Shown here piece after piece: positions 22,659 through 31,680 of a stretch of 40,485 bases of DNA. Each line of letters begins with the position of its first letter. Positions within the stretch are counted from its first letter, which is position 1. This DNA is from an uncultured Rhizobium sp. GTDB taxonomy: Bacteria > Pseudomonadota > Alphaproteobacteria > Rhizobiales > Rhizobiaceae. The DNA lies in assembly GCA_945952245.1 (NCBI GenBank), contig CAMFHT010000004.1, positions 1-40,485 on the forward strand, read 5' to 3'. Under the pieces are notes generated by a model. The model was given only the letters and a program-made list of their open reading frames with translations, searched no databases and was not told where the DNA came from. Made by a program: the position numbers and the translations under genes.

Positions 22659-22673
22659 AGACGAATCTCGTCT
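22659..22673. promoter_or_regulatory. Palindrome AGACGA-ATC-TCGTCT upstream of the thiolase-bkd operon
   Basis: Perfect 6-bp dyad in the only intergenic region preceding the minus-strand operon. Confidence 0.35.
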
Positions 22674-22748
22674 AAGTCGGGGAGGAAGGAAAGCTGTTTC
22701 GCAGAGATCGCACCGCTGGTGGACGGTATTTGGTGAAATTCTGCGTTG

Positions 22749-23996
22749 TCAGCTGCGAGCCTGGTTTTTCTCTGCGGCGGCGAGCCATTGGAGGATGCCT
22801 TCCGCAGCGGCCTTGCCGGTCGCGAAACAGGCAGTCAGCAGATAGCCGCCGGTCGGCGCTTCCCAATCGATCATTTCGCCGGCGGCGAAGAGACCGGGAT
22901 GGCTCTTCAGCATGTAGCGCTCGTCGAGTTCCTCCCAGGCGATGCCGCCCGCAGACGAGATTGCCTCTTCGAGGGGCCGTGGGCGGATAACGCGCAGCGG
23001 CAGCTTCTTGATGGTGCGTGCGAGTTCTTCCGGCGGCATGGCCTGGCAGTCCGGCACGCATTCGCGCACCAGCGCGGTCTTGACGGCATCGAGCCCGGCA
23101 CCTTTCCGAAGCCGGTTCGAAAACGACATCTTGCCTGTTTGCCGTTGAAAGTCCGCTGCCATGCGGTTTGAGTCACGACCGGGGGCGAGGTCGAGCAGAA
23201 GCACTGCCGACCCGTCAGTTTCGATCCTGTCCCGCAGCGCTGCGGCATGGGCATAGATCAGGCTGCCTTCCACGCCGCTTCGACCGATCACGAATTCGCC
23301 CTGCACGGAGCCGGCATCGCTGGTCGCGACGACGGCCTTTACCGGTGCGCCGGAAAAACGTTCTGTGAAATGCGGCGACCAGGGCAGGTCGAAGCCGCAA
23401 TTGGCCGGGCGGAAAGGTTTTATCGCAATGCCCGCTCCGGCAAAGGGCGCCATCCAGCTGCCGTCCGAGCCGAGCTTCGGCCAGCTGCCGCCGCCGAAGG
23501 CGAAGAGCGCAGTCTGGGGCTCGACCCAGATCTCGCCGCCCGGCGTCAGAATGCGGTGCCCCTTGCCATCGAAGCCTATCCATCGGTGACGGGTCTGGAT
23601 GTCAACGCCCTGCGCGGAAAGGCGCCTCAGCCAGGCGCGCAGCAGCGGCGAGCCCTTCATCGCCTTCGGAAAGACACGTCCCGACGAGCCGGTGAAGGTA
23701 TCGGCACCCAGGGCATCTGCCCAGTCGCGCAAGGCTTCGGGCTTCAGGCCATCAAGTGCCGACGCAAGCCGCGCATTGGCGGCGCCATAGCGTTCCCGAA
23801 ACCGCGCATAGTCCTCGGAGTGAGTAAGGTTCAGCCCCGACTTGCCGGCCAGGAGAAACTTGCGCGCGACCGTCGGCATGGCCTCATAAACGGTCACGGC
23901 ATGGCCGGCAGCGGAGAGAATTTCGGCTGCCATCAGGCCTGCGGGTCCTCCGCCGAAAACAGCTATCGGTCGCCCTGCCCCGTCAGAGCCGGTCAT
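22749..23996 (-). CDS. NAD(P)/FAD-dependent flavoprotein (HI0933/BaiN-like family)
   Basis: Start MTGSDGAGRPIAVFGGGPAGLMAAEILSAAGHAVTVYEAMPTVARKFLLAGKSGLNLTHSE; overlaps the upstream gene's stop by 1 nt. Annotated ORF N-terminal 64 aa judged spurious. Confidence 0.85.
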   Translation of the reverse strand: MTGSDGAGRPIAVFGGGPAGLMAAEILSAAGHAVTVYEAMPTVARKFLLAGKSGLNLTHSEDYARFRERYGAANARLASALDGLKPEALRDWADALGADTFTGSSGRVFPKAMKGSPLLRAWLRRLSAQGVDIQTRHRWIGFDGKGHRILTPGGEIWVEPQTALFAFGGGSWPKLGSDGSWMAPFAGAGIAIKPFRPANCGFDLPWSPHFTERFSGAPVKAVVATSDAGSVQGEFVIGRSGVEGSLIYAHAAALRDRIETDGSAVLLLDLAPGRDSNRMAADFQRQTGKMSFSNRLRKGAGLDAVKTALVRECVPDCQAMPPEELARTIKKLPLRVIRPRPLEEAISSAGGIAWEELDERYMLKSHPGLFAAGEMIDWEAPTGGYLLTACFATGKAAAEGILQWLAAAEKNQARS

Positions 23997-24784
23997 CACG
24001 ATGCGCCGCAGGAGACCACGTAGATCTCGCCGGTCTTCTTGATTTTCACCGCCGAGAGAACGCCGGTGGCATAGGCGCCGGTATCGACATTGATGCGACC
24101 TTCGCCGATGTCGACCTTGTCGACGGGCGTATGTCCATGCACCACGAGATAGGGTGCCGCCACGGGATTGGGCGAAGGGCGCTTCCACAGCAGCACCTCG
24201 TCCCGCTGGTCGTGAAGATCGATCCGGGTATCGACACCGCCATGCACGAAGCAGAGATCCGGGAAGCTTGCAAGCGAGGGAAGGTTCGCAAGGAACATCA
24301 GGTGGCTCGCCGGGATCGACCCGTGCAGGAGCGCCATCATTTCCGCGCGCGTATCCGGGAGCTGGCGAATGCCATAGGAAAGAAGCGCCTCGCGTCCGCC
24401 GAAGCGCAGCCAGTCGTGATCGTGGGACGGGCGTTCGAGGAAATCCAGCATGACCTCCTCATGGTTGCCCGCGAGATGGATCGTCTTCAGCCAGCCATTT
24501 TCGCCAAGCCCGATCAGATGCTCGATGACTTCTGAGGATTGCGGGCCGCGGTCGACATAGTCGCCCAGCGTGATCAGTACCTTTTCGCCGGGCTCGCCTG
24601 CTGCATCCTTGGCGATGATCGCTTCGAGCCGGAGAAGGAGATCCAGGCAACCATGCACGTCGCCGATGGCGTAAATCACGTCGGGCATGCCGTCGAAGAA
24701 GAGCTTGCGCCGGCCCCGTTTGCGTTCTTCGGTCCCGCCGCGCTTCGGCTGTCCGAACATGTCTCGCAAGCGCCCCAGCATCAA
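23996..24784 (-). CDS. Metallophosphoesterase (Ser/Thr protein phosphatase-like)
   Basis: YAIGDVHGCLDLLLRLEAI, LGDYVDRGPQSSEVIEHL, GNHEEVML motifs. Confidence 0.9.
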   Translation of the reverse strand: MMLGRLRDMFGQPKRGGTEERKRGRRKLFFDGMPDVIYAIGDVHGCLDLLLRLEAIIAKDAAGEPGEKVLITLGDYVDRGPQSSEVIEHLIGLGENGWLKTIHLAGNHEEVMLDFLERPSHDHDWLRFGGREALLSYGIRQLPDTRAEMMALLHGSIPASHLMFLANLPSLASFPDLCFVHGGVDTRIDLHDQRDEVLLWKRPSPNPVAAPYLVVHGHTPVDKVDIGEGRINVDTGAYATGVLSAVKIKKTGEIYVVSCGAS

Positions 24785-24840
24785 CTCAAAGTCCCGCTTT
24801 TCAGATCAAGAGATCCCGACAGGATCTTCTTAAAGAACAA

Positions 24841-24867
24841 AGCCAGGCCATTTTCAACGGCCCGGCT
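24841..24867 (-). terminator. Intrinsic terminator for the sugar transferase gene
   Basis: On minus: AGCCGGGCC-N9-GGCCTGGCT followed by TTTGTTCTTT; 9-bp stem with one G-T wobble. Confidence 0.65.
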
Positions 24868-24899
24868 CCCAGATTTTCAGTGTTTTATCAGATATCGAC

Positions 24900-25628
24900 T
24901 CAGAAGCCGTGGCCGCCACGCAATTCCGTCAGGATCGTCGCAAAGAAGATCTTCGCATCGAGCGCAAGCGAGTAATTGTCGATATAGTGCAGGTCTGCCG
25001 CGATACGGGCACGTGCCCAGTCCGCCTTGTCGGTCGGACCACGCCAGCCGCGCACCTGAGCGAGACCGGTAAGGCCCGGACGGACGCTGTGGCGGCGGTG
25101 ATACTGCGGCACCAGTTCTTCGTAGAGCATGCCAGCGGCACGCATGCCGATCGCATGGCAGCGCGGACCGATGAGCGACATGTCGCCCTTCAGCACGTTG
25201 AAGAACTGCGGCAGTTCATCGATGTTCGTCTTGCGAAGGAAGGCGCCGATGCGCGTGATGCGCGGATCGCCCTGCACGGTCTGGGCAACGCCCGTCGGAT
25301 CGCAGGCATCCGTGCGCATCGACCGGAACTTGTAGATACGGATCTTCTTTCCATCCTTGCCCCAGCGGACCTGGCTGAAGAAGGCCGGGCCCGGGCTGTC
25401 GAGCTTGACTGCAAGGATCAGCACCAGGAAAAGCGGCGCAAGCACCAGCAGCATGGTGGCCGCGAACGCAACGTCGAAGGCACGCTTTGCGGCCAGCTGT
25501 GCGGTGACGGCAGCATCCTGACTTTCCGCGGTTTGGAGCGGGTAGTAGAGGGTCATGTCCGATACTTTATGGTTGGCGTTTGCGGGATGGGGAGGCTCTT
25601 GTTCGCCCACGTTGAGAAAACTCGCCAT
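24900..25628 (-). CDS. Bacterial sugar transferase (ExoY/undecaprenyl-phosphate glycosyl-1-phosphate transferase family)
   Basis: KRAFDVAFAATMLLVLAPLFLVLILAVKLDSPGPAFFSQVRWGKDGKKIRIYKFRSM, RKTNIDELPQFFNVLKGDMSLIGPR. Start chosen at MASFLNVG, preceded by AGGAGAAGGG. Confidence 0.88.
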   Translation of the reverse strand: MASFLNVGEQEPPHPANANHKVSDMTLYYPLQTAESQDAAVTAQLAAKRAFDVAFAATMLLVLAPLFLVLILAVKLDSPGPAFFSQVRWGKDGKKIRIYKFRSMRTDACDPTGVAQTVQGDPRITRIGAFLRKTNIDELPQFFNVLKGDMSLIGPRCHAIGMRAAGMLYEELVPQYHRRHSVRPGLTGLAQVRGWRGPTDKADWARARIAADLHYIDNYSLALDAKIFFATILTELRGGHGF

Positions 25629-26255
25629 TCTGGGAACCCTTCTCCTCGAGTTAAACTTAACGCCCCGATTTTCATTTACCGACTGGTAACTACACACGTA
25701 ACGCGGCTTTATGAAGACTGCAATTCACTCTCCGAAGCCCGGAGCTTGTCCAATATTGGAGCCATTTCTGTCGGTCTTCGCCGCAGGCACGGTTAAATGG
25801 CTGCAAATAATGACAAATTTACGTTCGTCAAAAACACTTCGGTAGTCCTGGCCTGCCGAGGTCACGATGTTGAAACGGGGAGCTGCGTCGAAATGTCGCA
25901 TGAGACTTATCATCCAGTGAAAGCTCCTGCCTTCGCTCCTGCCACTTATGGGCGACCAAGTACTTTTTTTGGGCCAACATATGCGTGTGGTTATTTCGCA
26001 CATGCACATAATCCATTGCGAATCGTTTTAGTCCGCTGCCGCCGAATTCTACTCGCGTGAGTTGGCTTGGCTGGGCGATTCCGCCTCGGATCAAATGACC
26101 TCCTGGTAAAAACTTGATTATATTGAGAAATGTCAGGGTCGTGTGATTTTGCTCAAAAAACGAGCAGCGCGCCGCTAGAATTTGTGCAGCGCAGCAAAAA
26201 ATTGCCCATTATTTCCTGTTGGCCTCTGCAGTCATTGGGCTTAACAAATACCCGC

Positions 26256-26279
26256 ACGCCGACCTGGGTCGGCGTTTTC
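26256..26279 (+). terminator. Strong rho-independent terminator not assignable to any annotated gene
   Basis: ACGCCGAC-CTGG-GTCGGCGT followed by TTT; plus-strand orientation, no plus-strand gene upstream for about 10 kb. Confidence 0.7.
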
Positions 26280-26503
26280 ATTCGATACCGCCTTGTATCA
26301 TTATGGCACATCGAGCCATGCGCTCCGTTTCTAGCAGCCCTGAAAAAATTGGCACAAGAATTGCTTTAAAGAAAAAGCGCAAGCCGAAGCGAAGTTTATT
26401 CTGTCGGCAGTTCGATGGCCGAAAGAATTAACCATGCCTTTTAACCATGATGACAAAGAGTCGTGGAAACGGTCGTTCGCTGCTTGCCCTGTTGAAGCGA
26501 AAA

Positions 26504-27397
26504 TCAGGCGCCTTTAAGGCATTGCTCCGCCGTAGTCATGAAGGCGTGCGCCATTGCGGGGAGCTGTCTGTGTCGAGACCAGATGAGAGAAAGTTCCACG
26601 GTGGCCGATGGCTGGAAGGGACGAAGCAAGATGCGTCCCTGATCCTGAAACAATCCGAGATGGACGAGGCTGGCAAGCGAAACGCCGAGTCCGGAACCGA
26701 CCATGGAACAGATCATGTCCGGCGTTCGTGCCTCGTATCGAAGCACGCGCGCGACATTCCGCTTTTCGAACAGCGCATCGATTGCCGTGCGCAGGGCGTT
26801 GTCCGGACGCAGGGAGATAAAGACCTGCTGTGCCAGGTCCTCGGGGGTGATGACCTCCCTGTCCGCGAGAACGTGGCCATTCGGCAGAATGCAGTGGACA
26901 GGCGAATCGGCAAGTTTCTGGCTGAGGCAACCGCCGCTTTCAGGAAGGCCGGAGACAAGGGCGATATCGCATTGATGCGTCGTCAGGCACTCGACCACGA
27001 GTTCGGGCTGCTTCACCTCGATCGATACGAAGGCGTCCGGATACTGCCGGCTGAAGTCGCTGACGAGGCGGGTCACGAGCGAACTCGGTATGCCAGGTAT
27101 GGTCAATAGCCGAAGTCGCGAATAGCGGAAGCGGCCGATTTCCAGCGCTGCCTCTCGGATCTGCACCATTCCGATCAGCGCCCGCTTCACCTCGTCGATC
27201 AGGATTTCCGCTTCCGCCGTCGGCGAGATTCGGCGACCCACGCGTTCGAAGAGCTGGTAGCCGATATCGGCTTCCATGTCGGCGATGAGACGGCTGATGG
27301 CTGGCTGGGATATGCCGAGCTGATTTGCCGCCTCGGTCAGGGTCCCCGCGACCATGACGGCACGAAATGCGTCGATCTGCCTGAGTGTAAGACTCAT
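26504..27397 (-). CDS. LysR-family transcriptional regulator
   Basis: LTLRQIDAFRAVMVAGTLTEAANQLGISQPAISRLIADMEADIGYQLFERVGRRISPT wHTH plus substrate-binding domain. Confidence 0.92.
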   Translation of the reverse strand: MSLTLRQIDAFRAVMVAGTLTEAANQLGISQPAISRLIADMEADIGYQLFERVGRRISPTAEAEILIDEVKRALIGMVQIREAALEIGRFRYSRLRLLTIPGIPSSLVTRLVSDFSRQYPDAFVSIEVKQPELVVECLTTHQCDIALVSGLPESGGCLSQKLADSPVHCILPNGHVLADREVITPEDLAQQVFISLRPDNALRTAIDALFEKRNVARVLRYEARTPDMICSMVGSGLGVSLASLVHLGLFQDQGRILLRPFQPSATVELSLIWSRHRQLPAMAHAFMTTAEQCLKGA

Positions 27398-27422
27398 CGC
27401 AACGCCCTCAAATTTTCGAATA

Positions 27423-27439
27423 CTAATATATAATATTAG
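27423..27439. promoter_or_regulatory. Perfect dyad CTAATAT-ATA-ATATTAG upstream of lysR (candidate LysR operator)
   Basis: 17-bp palindrome containing TAATATATAATATTA, 26 bp upstream of the LysR start codon. Confidence 0.5.
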
Positions 27440-27536
27440 GTTATGAGGGATGTCAAAGGCGATTTTGCCTATCTGAGGTTTCAGTGACGTCTTTTAGTCT
27501 TACGACTTTTCGAACGGAGATCGCATGTGCTGGCCA

Positions 27537-28955
27537 TCAGAAACTGCGCCAGCCCCTTGCTCGCTCTACCGCCAAAGAAAAGCGGTCGCGGTCGCGGAGA
27601 CGATCGATTGGCCTGGGTACGACCAGTCTTTGTTCTGCCGAAGTCGGCAACGGCAGGTCCGTGCCGCGTGCGCGGGCGGCGAAGGCTGCGGTTCCAAACG
27701 CGGTTCGCTCGTCGAAGGAGGATGTCGCGAGCTCCCGCTGAAGCTGGTCGGCAAGGAACTGCAGGAAATAGCTGCTTCGGGTCAGCCCCCCATCGACGGA
27801 AATGCGCCCGCCGATCGGTACGTCCGCATGCATGGCCTCGATCACCTCGGCGGTCCTCAGCGCAATACCCTCGAGCAGTGCCTGCTGCATGTCGGACCGC
27901 GTCGTTGCGCCGGACATGCCGAGGAAGAGGCCAGCCGCGCTGCGGTCCCAGTGCGGACAGGCGAGACCGGAAAGAGCCGGTACGAAGCAAAGGCCGCGGG
28001 AAAGCGCACTCTCGCCCTCGAACCGGTCGATCTCGGTGACATCGCCGACAAGGCCGATGCGTTGCGCCCATTCAATGGCCGAACCCGCATCGTAGACGCC
28101 TCCATCGAGCGCATAGGTGACAGAGCTGCCGTCGCCCCAGCCGATGGTAGGTAGAAGGCCGCGTTCAGGTGCCCGTATGATGCGGTCGCCCGTGACGGCA
28201 AGTGCGAAGGCCCCGGTACCGAAGGTGATCTTCGCATCACCGGGCTTCCGGCAGCCGTGTCCGTAAAGAGCTGCCTGCTGGTCCACGACACTCGCGGTCA
28301 CCGGAGTGCCGCCGATCTCGCCGAAGAATCCGATGGTCGGCCTGATCTCCGGCAGGCACTCGCGCGGCACGCGGAAGAGGGCGCAAAGGTCGTCGTCCCA
28401 CTCTCCGCTTGCGAGGTTGAGCAGCGAAGTCCGGGATGCGGTGGTGAGATCGGTCGCGAAATGTCCGGTCAGTCGGTCGAGGAAGAAGGCATCTGTGGTG
28501 CCGAGCCTGAGCCGCCCCTGCAGCCTCGCTTGCCGGGCCGCCGGAGTGTTTTCCAGGATCCACGCGAGCTTTGATGCGGAGAAGTAGGCATCGAGCGGCA
28601 GGCCGGCGCGGCCGAGAGTGAGTTCCGCGGCGCCCTCTGCCTCCAGCGCTGCTATGCGGTCGCTGGTCCGGTTGTCCTGCCAGACGATGACTGGCGAGAG
28701 CGGTCGTTTCGTCACGGCATCCCAGGCAAGGCAGCTTTCGCCCTGGTTGTCGATCCCGATTGCGTCCACGGTGCCTGCCGCATCAAGGCACACTCTAATG
28801 TTCTCGATAAGCGCTTCCGGGTCGTGCTCCACCCAGCCGCCCTGCGGCAGGATCTGCTCGTGCCGCAGGGAATGGCGGATTTCGGCATGGCCGTCCGTAT
28901 CCGCAACCAGAACCCGTGTCGACGTGGTGCCCTGGTCGATGGCCGCTATGCGCAT
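27537..28955 (-). CDS. FGGY-family carbohydrate kinase, glycerol kinase-like
   Basis: MRIAAIDQGTTSTRVLVADTDG, QGGWVEHDPEAL, IGIDNQGES, WQDNRT: GlpK-like motifs. ORF N-terminal 69 aa overlap the next gene and are judged spurious. Confidence 0.85.
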   Translation of the reverse strand: MRIAAIDQGTTSTRVLVADTDGHAEIRHSLRHEQILPQGGWVEHDPEALIENIRVCLDAAGTVDAIGIDNQGESCLAWDAVTKRPLSPVIVWQDNRTSDRIAALEAEGAAELTLGRAGLPLDAYFSASKLAWILENTPAARQARLQGRLRLGTTDAFFLDRLTGHFATDLTTASRTSLLNLASGEWDDDLCALFRVPRECLPEIRPTIGFFGEIGGTPVTASVVDQQAALYGHGCRKPGDAKITFGTGAFALAVTGDRIIRAPERGLLPTIGWGDGSSVTYALDGGVYDAGSAIEWAQRIGLVGDVTEIDRFEGESALSRGLCFVPALSGLACPHWDRSAAGLFLGMSGATTRSDMQQALLEGIALRTAEVIEAMHADVPIGGRISVDGGLTRSSYFLQFLADQLQRELATSSFDERTAFGTAAFAARARGTDLPLPTSAEQRLVVPRPIDRLRDRDRFSLAVERARGWRSF

Positions 28956-28971
28956 GATGGTCTGTCCCCGT

Positions 28972-30207
28972 TCACTCGACGATCCTGAGCGTGATCCGTC
29001 CCGTTCCACCGGCAAGCGGCGGCTGCGGGACGAGGACGCGCCGCTCCGGCAGTGCCGAAAGTTTCTGCCTGTAGATTTCACGCCCGCCGGCATCCTCGGC
29101 GACCAGGTGTCCGCCCACCGGCCGCGAAACGCGCAACTGAATCTGCGACATGCCGCCGGCACCGCCCGCCAGCCATTGCGGCATCACGTAGCGGATCCCG
29201 TCTCCTGCAATGAGCCGTCTCTCCCGCCCCGTTTCGCCGAGCCGGCCGGCGAGGTCGTCGGCGATGAAGCCGCCGATCTTCCGGCCTTCGCGGAAGGACC
29301 AGCCGGCGGTTTCGACCGGGCGCAACAGATTGCCGGCGGCAAAGATCGCCCGGTGGCTGGTGCGGCCGAACTGGTCTACCTCCGGCCCGCCCGTGCCCGT
29401 GCCCGTGTCGAGATCGAGACCCGCCATGCGGGCAAGGTGTGCCTCGCCGACGAAGCGGCCCGAAAAGATGACGCCGTCGCATTCGATCTCTCGCCGATGG
29501 CCGTCGGGGTCTTCCACCACGACATGGTCCACCCGCGACGAACCCGCGATATCGACCAGTTTCGTTCCGGTCATCACGGGAATACCGAGCAGGCGCGGGT
29601 AGAGAAACAGGCCGGACGGCGCAACGGGCCGCGGACCTTCCTCGATCATCGCGACCGGCTGCGCGTCCAGCGAACGGCAGGTAAGGATGGCGGAAAGCGC
29701 CACGAGTTCCGTACCGACAATGACCGGACGCCTGAACGGAGCCAGATGTTCCAGGTAGGCATAAGCCTGCAGTGCGCCCGTATTGATGACGCCGAGCGGC
29801 CGCTCGCCTGCGGTGAACCGGACCGAGCGGGGGCTTTCGCGCGTGCCGGTGGCGAGCAGCACGCGTCCGGCAGTGAGGGTGATCACGCCCTCTGGCGCGG
29901 TGCAATGGAGGGTAACGTCCTCGGAACCTGGTTTGATGGCGGTTACGGCAGTGCGAGTTCTTATCTCGGCGCCGCTCCTCAATGCCATGGCTGACAGGCG
30001 GCGCGCATAGGCGGGTCCGGTGAGCAGCCGGCCGAATTCCCTGATGCCAAAGGGTGGGTGGCCGCAATGGCGCGGTACGCCGCCGGTCTCGGCTTCACGC
30101 TCGATCACCACGACACGGCTTATGCCGCGCGCCTTGAGTTCGGCTGCCGCGGCCAGTCCTGAAGGACCGCCGCCGATGATGGCGACGTCGTAGCGTGGGT
30201 CGATCAT
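28972..30207 (-). CDS. NAD(P)/FAD-dependent oxidoreductase (pyridine nucleotide-disulfide family), with extra C-terminal domain
   Basis: MIDPRYDVAIIGGGPSGLAAAAELKARGISRVVVIERE; RVLLATGTRESPRS; ATGA overlap with the upstream oxidoreductase. Confidence 0.85.
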   Translation of the reverse strand: MIDPRYDVAIIGGGPSGLAAAAELKARGISRVVVIEREAETGGVPRHCGHPPFGIREFGRLLTGPAYARRLSAMALRSGAEIRTRTAVTAIKPGSEDVTLHCTAPEGVITLTAGRVLLATGTRESPRSVRFTAGERPLGVINTGALQAYAYLEHLAPFRRPVIVGTELVALSAILTCRSLDAQPVAMIEEGPRPVAPSGLFLYPRLLGIPVMTGTKLVDIAGSSRVDHVVVEDPDGHRREIECDGVIFSGRFVGEAHLARMAGLDLDTGTGTGGPEVDQFGRTSHRAIFAAGNLLRPVETAGWSFREGRKIGGFIADDLAGRLGETGRERRLIAGDGIRYVMPQWLAGGAGGMSQIQLRVSRPVGGHLVAEDAGGREIYRQKLSALPERRVLVPQPPLAGGTGRITLRIVE

Positions 30208-31595
30208 GCCGGCACCTCGCTGACTGCCATCGGCAGCAGGAGCCTGTCCTTGCTCATGGCGGCGAGATGCGCCTGGCAATTGAAACCCTGGCAGCGGCCC
30301 ATGCCCGCACGTGTCCTCCGCCTCAAGCCTCCGTAATCACCAGCCGGCAGCGCGCCATTCAGCGCTTCCTCGATCTCGCGGGCCGTCACCAGCTCGCAAT
30401 GGCAGACGATGCCGCCATTTCCGGGCTGCGACCAGTCACGCGGCATCTCTTCCGAGATGTTGCGGACCGGATGCTCTGGTGGATCTGCAACCGGTTCGAT
30501 GCTGGAGCTCCTGCCTTCCTGCATGCCGCGATAGAGGTTGAGCGCATGGGCTGCGATCCCGAGAGAGGCTGTGAGCCCGGTCGAGCGGATGCCGCCGAGG
30601 GTGATCCAGTTCCGGTCCGGTTCCACACGGATGCGATAGTGCTTCTTGTCGCTTGCGGGCCGCAGACCGGCATAGATTGCCGTGACCGGCATGGAGCCGA
30701 GACCGGGCACCATCTCCTCCGCCTTTTCCACGAGCTGACGCAGTGTCGCTTCGTCGGTCGTGGCTCGGGTGCGGTCGTCCTGCTCCTCGGCTGTCGGGCC
30801 GACGAGCACGTTGCCAAAGGCGGTGCGGCAGAGCACGATGCCCTTGGTGCGCTCCGTCGGCACCGGCAGGATGATCGTGCGCAAGAGGCGGGCAGCCGCC
30901 TTGTCGAACACCACGAACTGGCCCTTGCGCGGGTGGATGGAGAAGTGCGCATGCCCGAGCAGCAGCTCTTCCATGCGGTCGCCGTAAAGTCCGGCGCAGT
31001 TGATGACGGTGCGGGCGCGGAAGCTGCCTCGGTTCGTTTCGATGGTCCAGGTTTCGCCGTCAAACGCGCCTCCCATCACCTCGGTGAGGAAGTGGAAGTC
31101 CGCACCGAGCGCTTTGGCCTGGATCATGTAGGCGAGAAAGGGCGACCAGGGGTCGATGACATGTTCGCGCGGCACCAGCACGGCTTCGAGCGCATTGCGG
31201 GAAAGATGCGGCTCGCGCGACAGCACCTCCGACGATGTAAGGCGGGATACGTCCGGTACGCCATTCTCATGTGCCTGCCGTTCGATCTCGGAGAGCTTTT
31301 CCCTCTGCTCTTCCGTCCATGCGACGACCATGGCGCCCGTTTCGAGCACCGGCAGGTTGAAGCGTTCGCGAATCTCGAGATATTCACGGTAGCCGGCCTG
31401 CATGCAGGAGAGTTCGAGACTGCCGGACGGAGCGTCGAAGCCGGTGTGCAGGATCGCACTGTTCGCCTTGCTGGCGCCAGAGAGGATGTCGGCACCCTTC
31501 TCCAGCATCACGACCTTGGCGCCGGCAAGTGCAAAGCGGCGCGTGACGGCACAGCCGACGACACCGGCACCAATCACCAACACATCCGCAACCAT
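30204..31595 (-). CDS. FAD-dependent oxidoreductase, GlpA-like with C-terminal BFD-type [2Fe-2S] domain
   Basis: DVLVIGAGVVGCAVTRRFALAGAKVVMLEKGADILSGASKANSAILHTGFDA (GlpA/LhgO-like DAO) and C-terminal IVCHCELVTAREI...GMGRCQGFNCQ cysteine motif. Confidence 0.87.
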   Translation of the reverse strand: MVADVLVIGAGVVGCAVTRRFALAGAKVVMLEKGADILSGASKANSAILHTGFDAPSGSLELSCMQAGYREYLEIRERFNLPVLETGAMVVAWTEEQREKLSEIERQAHENGVPDVSRLTSSEVLSREPHLSRNALEAVLVPREHVIDPWSPFLAYMIQAKALGADFHFLTEVMGGAFDGETWTIETNRGSFRARTVINCAGLYGDRMEELLLGHAHFSIHPRKGQFVVFDKAAARLLRTIILPVPTERTKGIVLCRTAFGNVLVGPTAEEQDDRTRATTDEATLRQLVEKAEEMVPGLGSMPVTAIYAGLRPASDKKHYRIRVEPDRNWITLGGIRSTGLTASLGIAAHALNLYRGMQEGRSSSIEPVADPPEHPVRNISEEMPRDWSQPGNGGIVCHCELVTAREIEEALNGALPAGDYGGLRRRTRAGMGRCQGFNCQAHLAAMSKDRLLLPMAVSEVPA

Positions 31596-31635
31596 GCCAA
31601 CCTCTTCCTGTGGATGCCGGTACTGTGATAGATTA

Positions 31636-31649
31636 TGACCGAATGGTCA
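31636..31649. promoter_or_regulatory. Palindrome TGACC-GAAT-GGTCA in the divergent promoter region, candidate DeoR operator
   Basis: Perfect 5-bp dyad between the divergent deoR-family gene and the oxidoreductase operon. Confidence 0.45.
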
Positions 31650-31680
31650 AGGTGAAAGCCCGAGCGGGCAAATTGGGGAT

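Noticed and set aside
25797-26060. 87-aa plus-strand ORF in the AT-rich gap
   Set aside because: No ribosome-binding site or family resemblance seen; likely chance ORF.
26130-26369. 79-aa plus-strand ORF spanning the orphan terminator
   Set aside because: It reads straight through a strong intrinsic terminator hairpin, so it is unlikely to be a protein gene.
28618-29994. 458-aa plus-strand ORF opposite the FGGY kinase and FAD oxidoreductase
   Set aside because: Shadow ORF; sense-strand proteins have strong family motifs.
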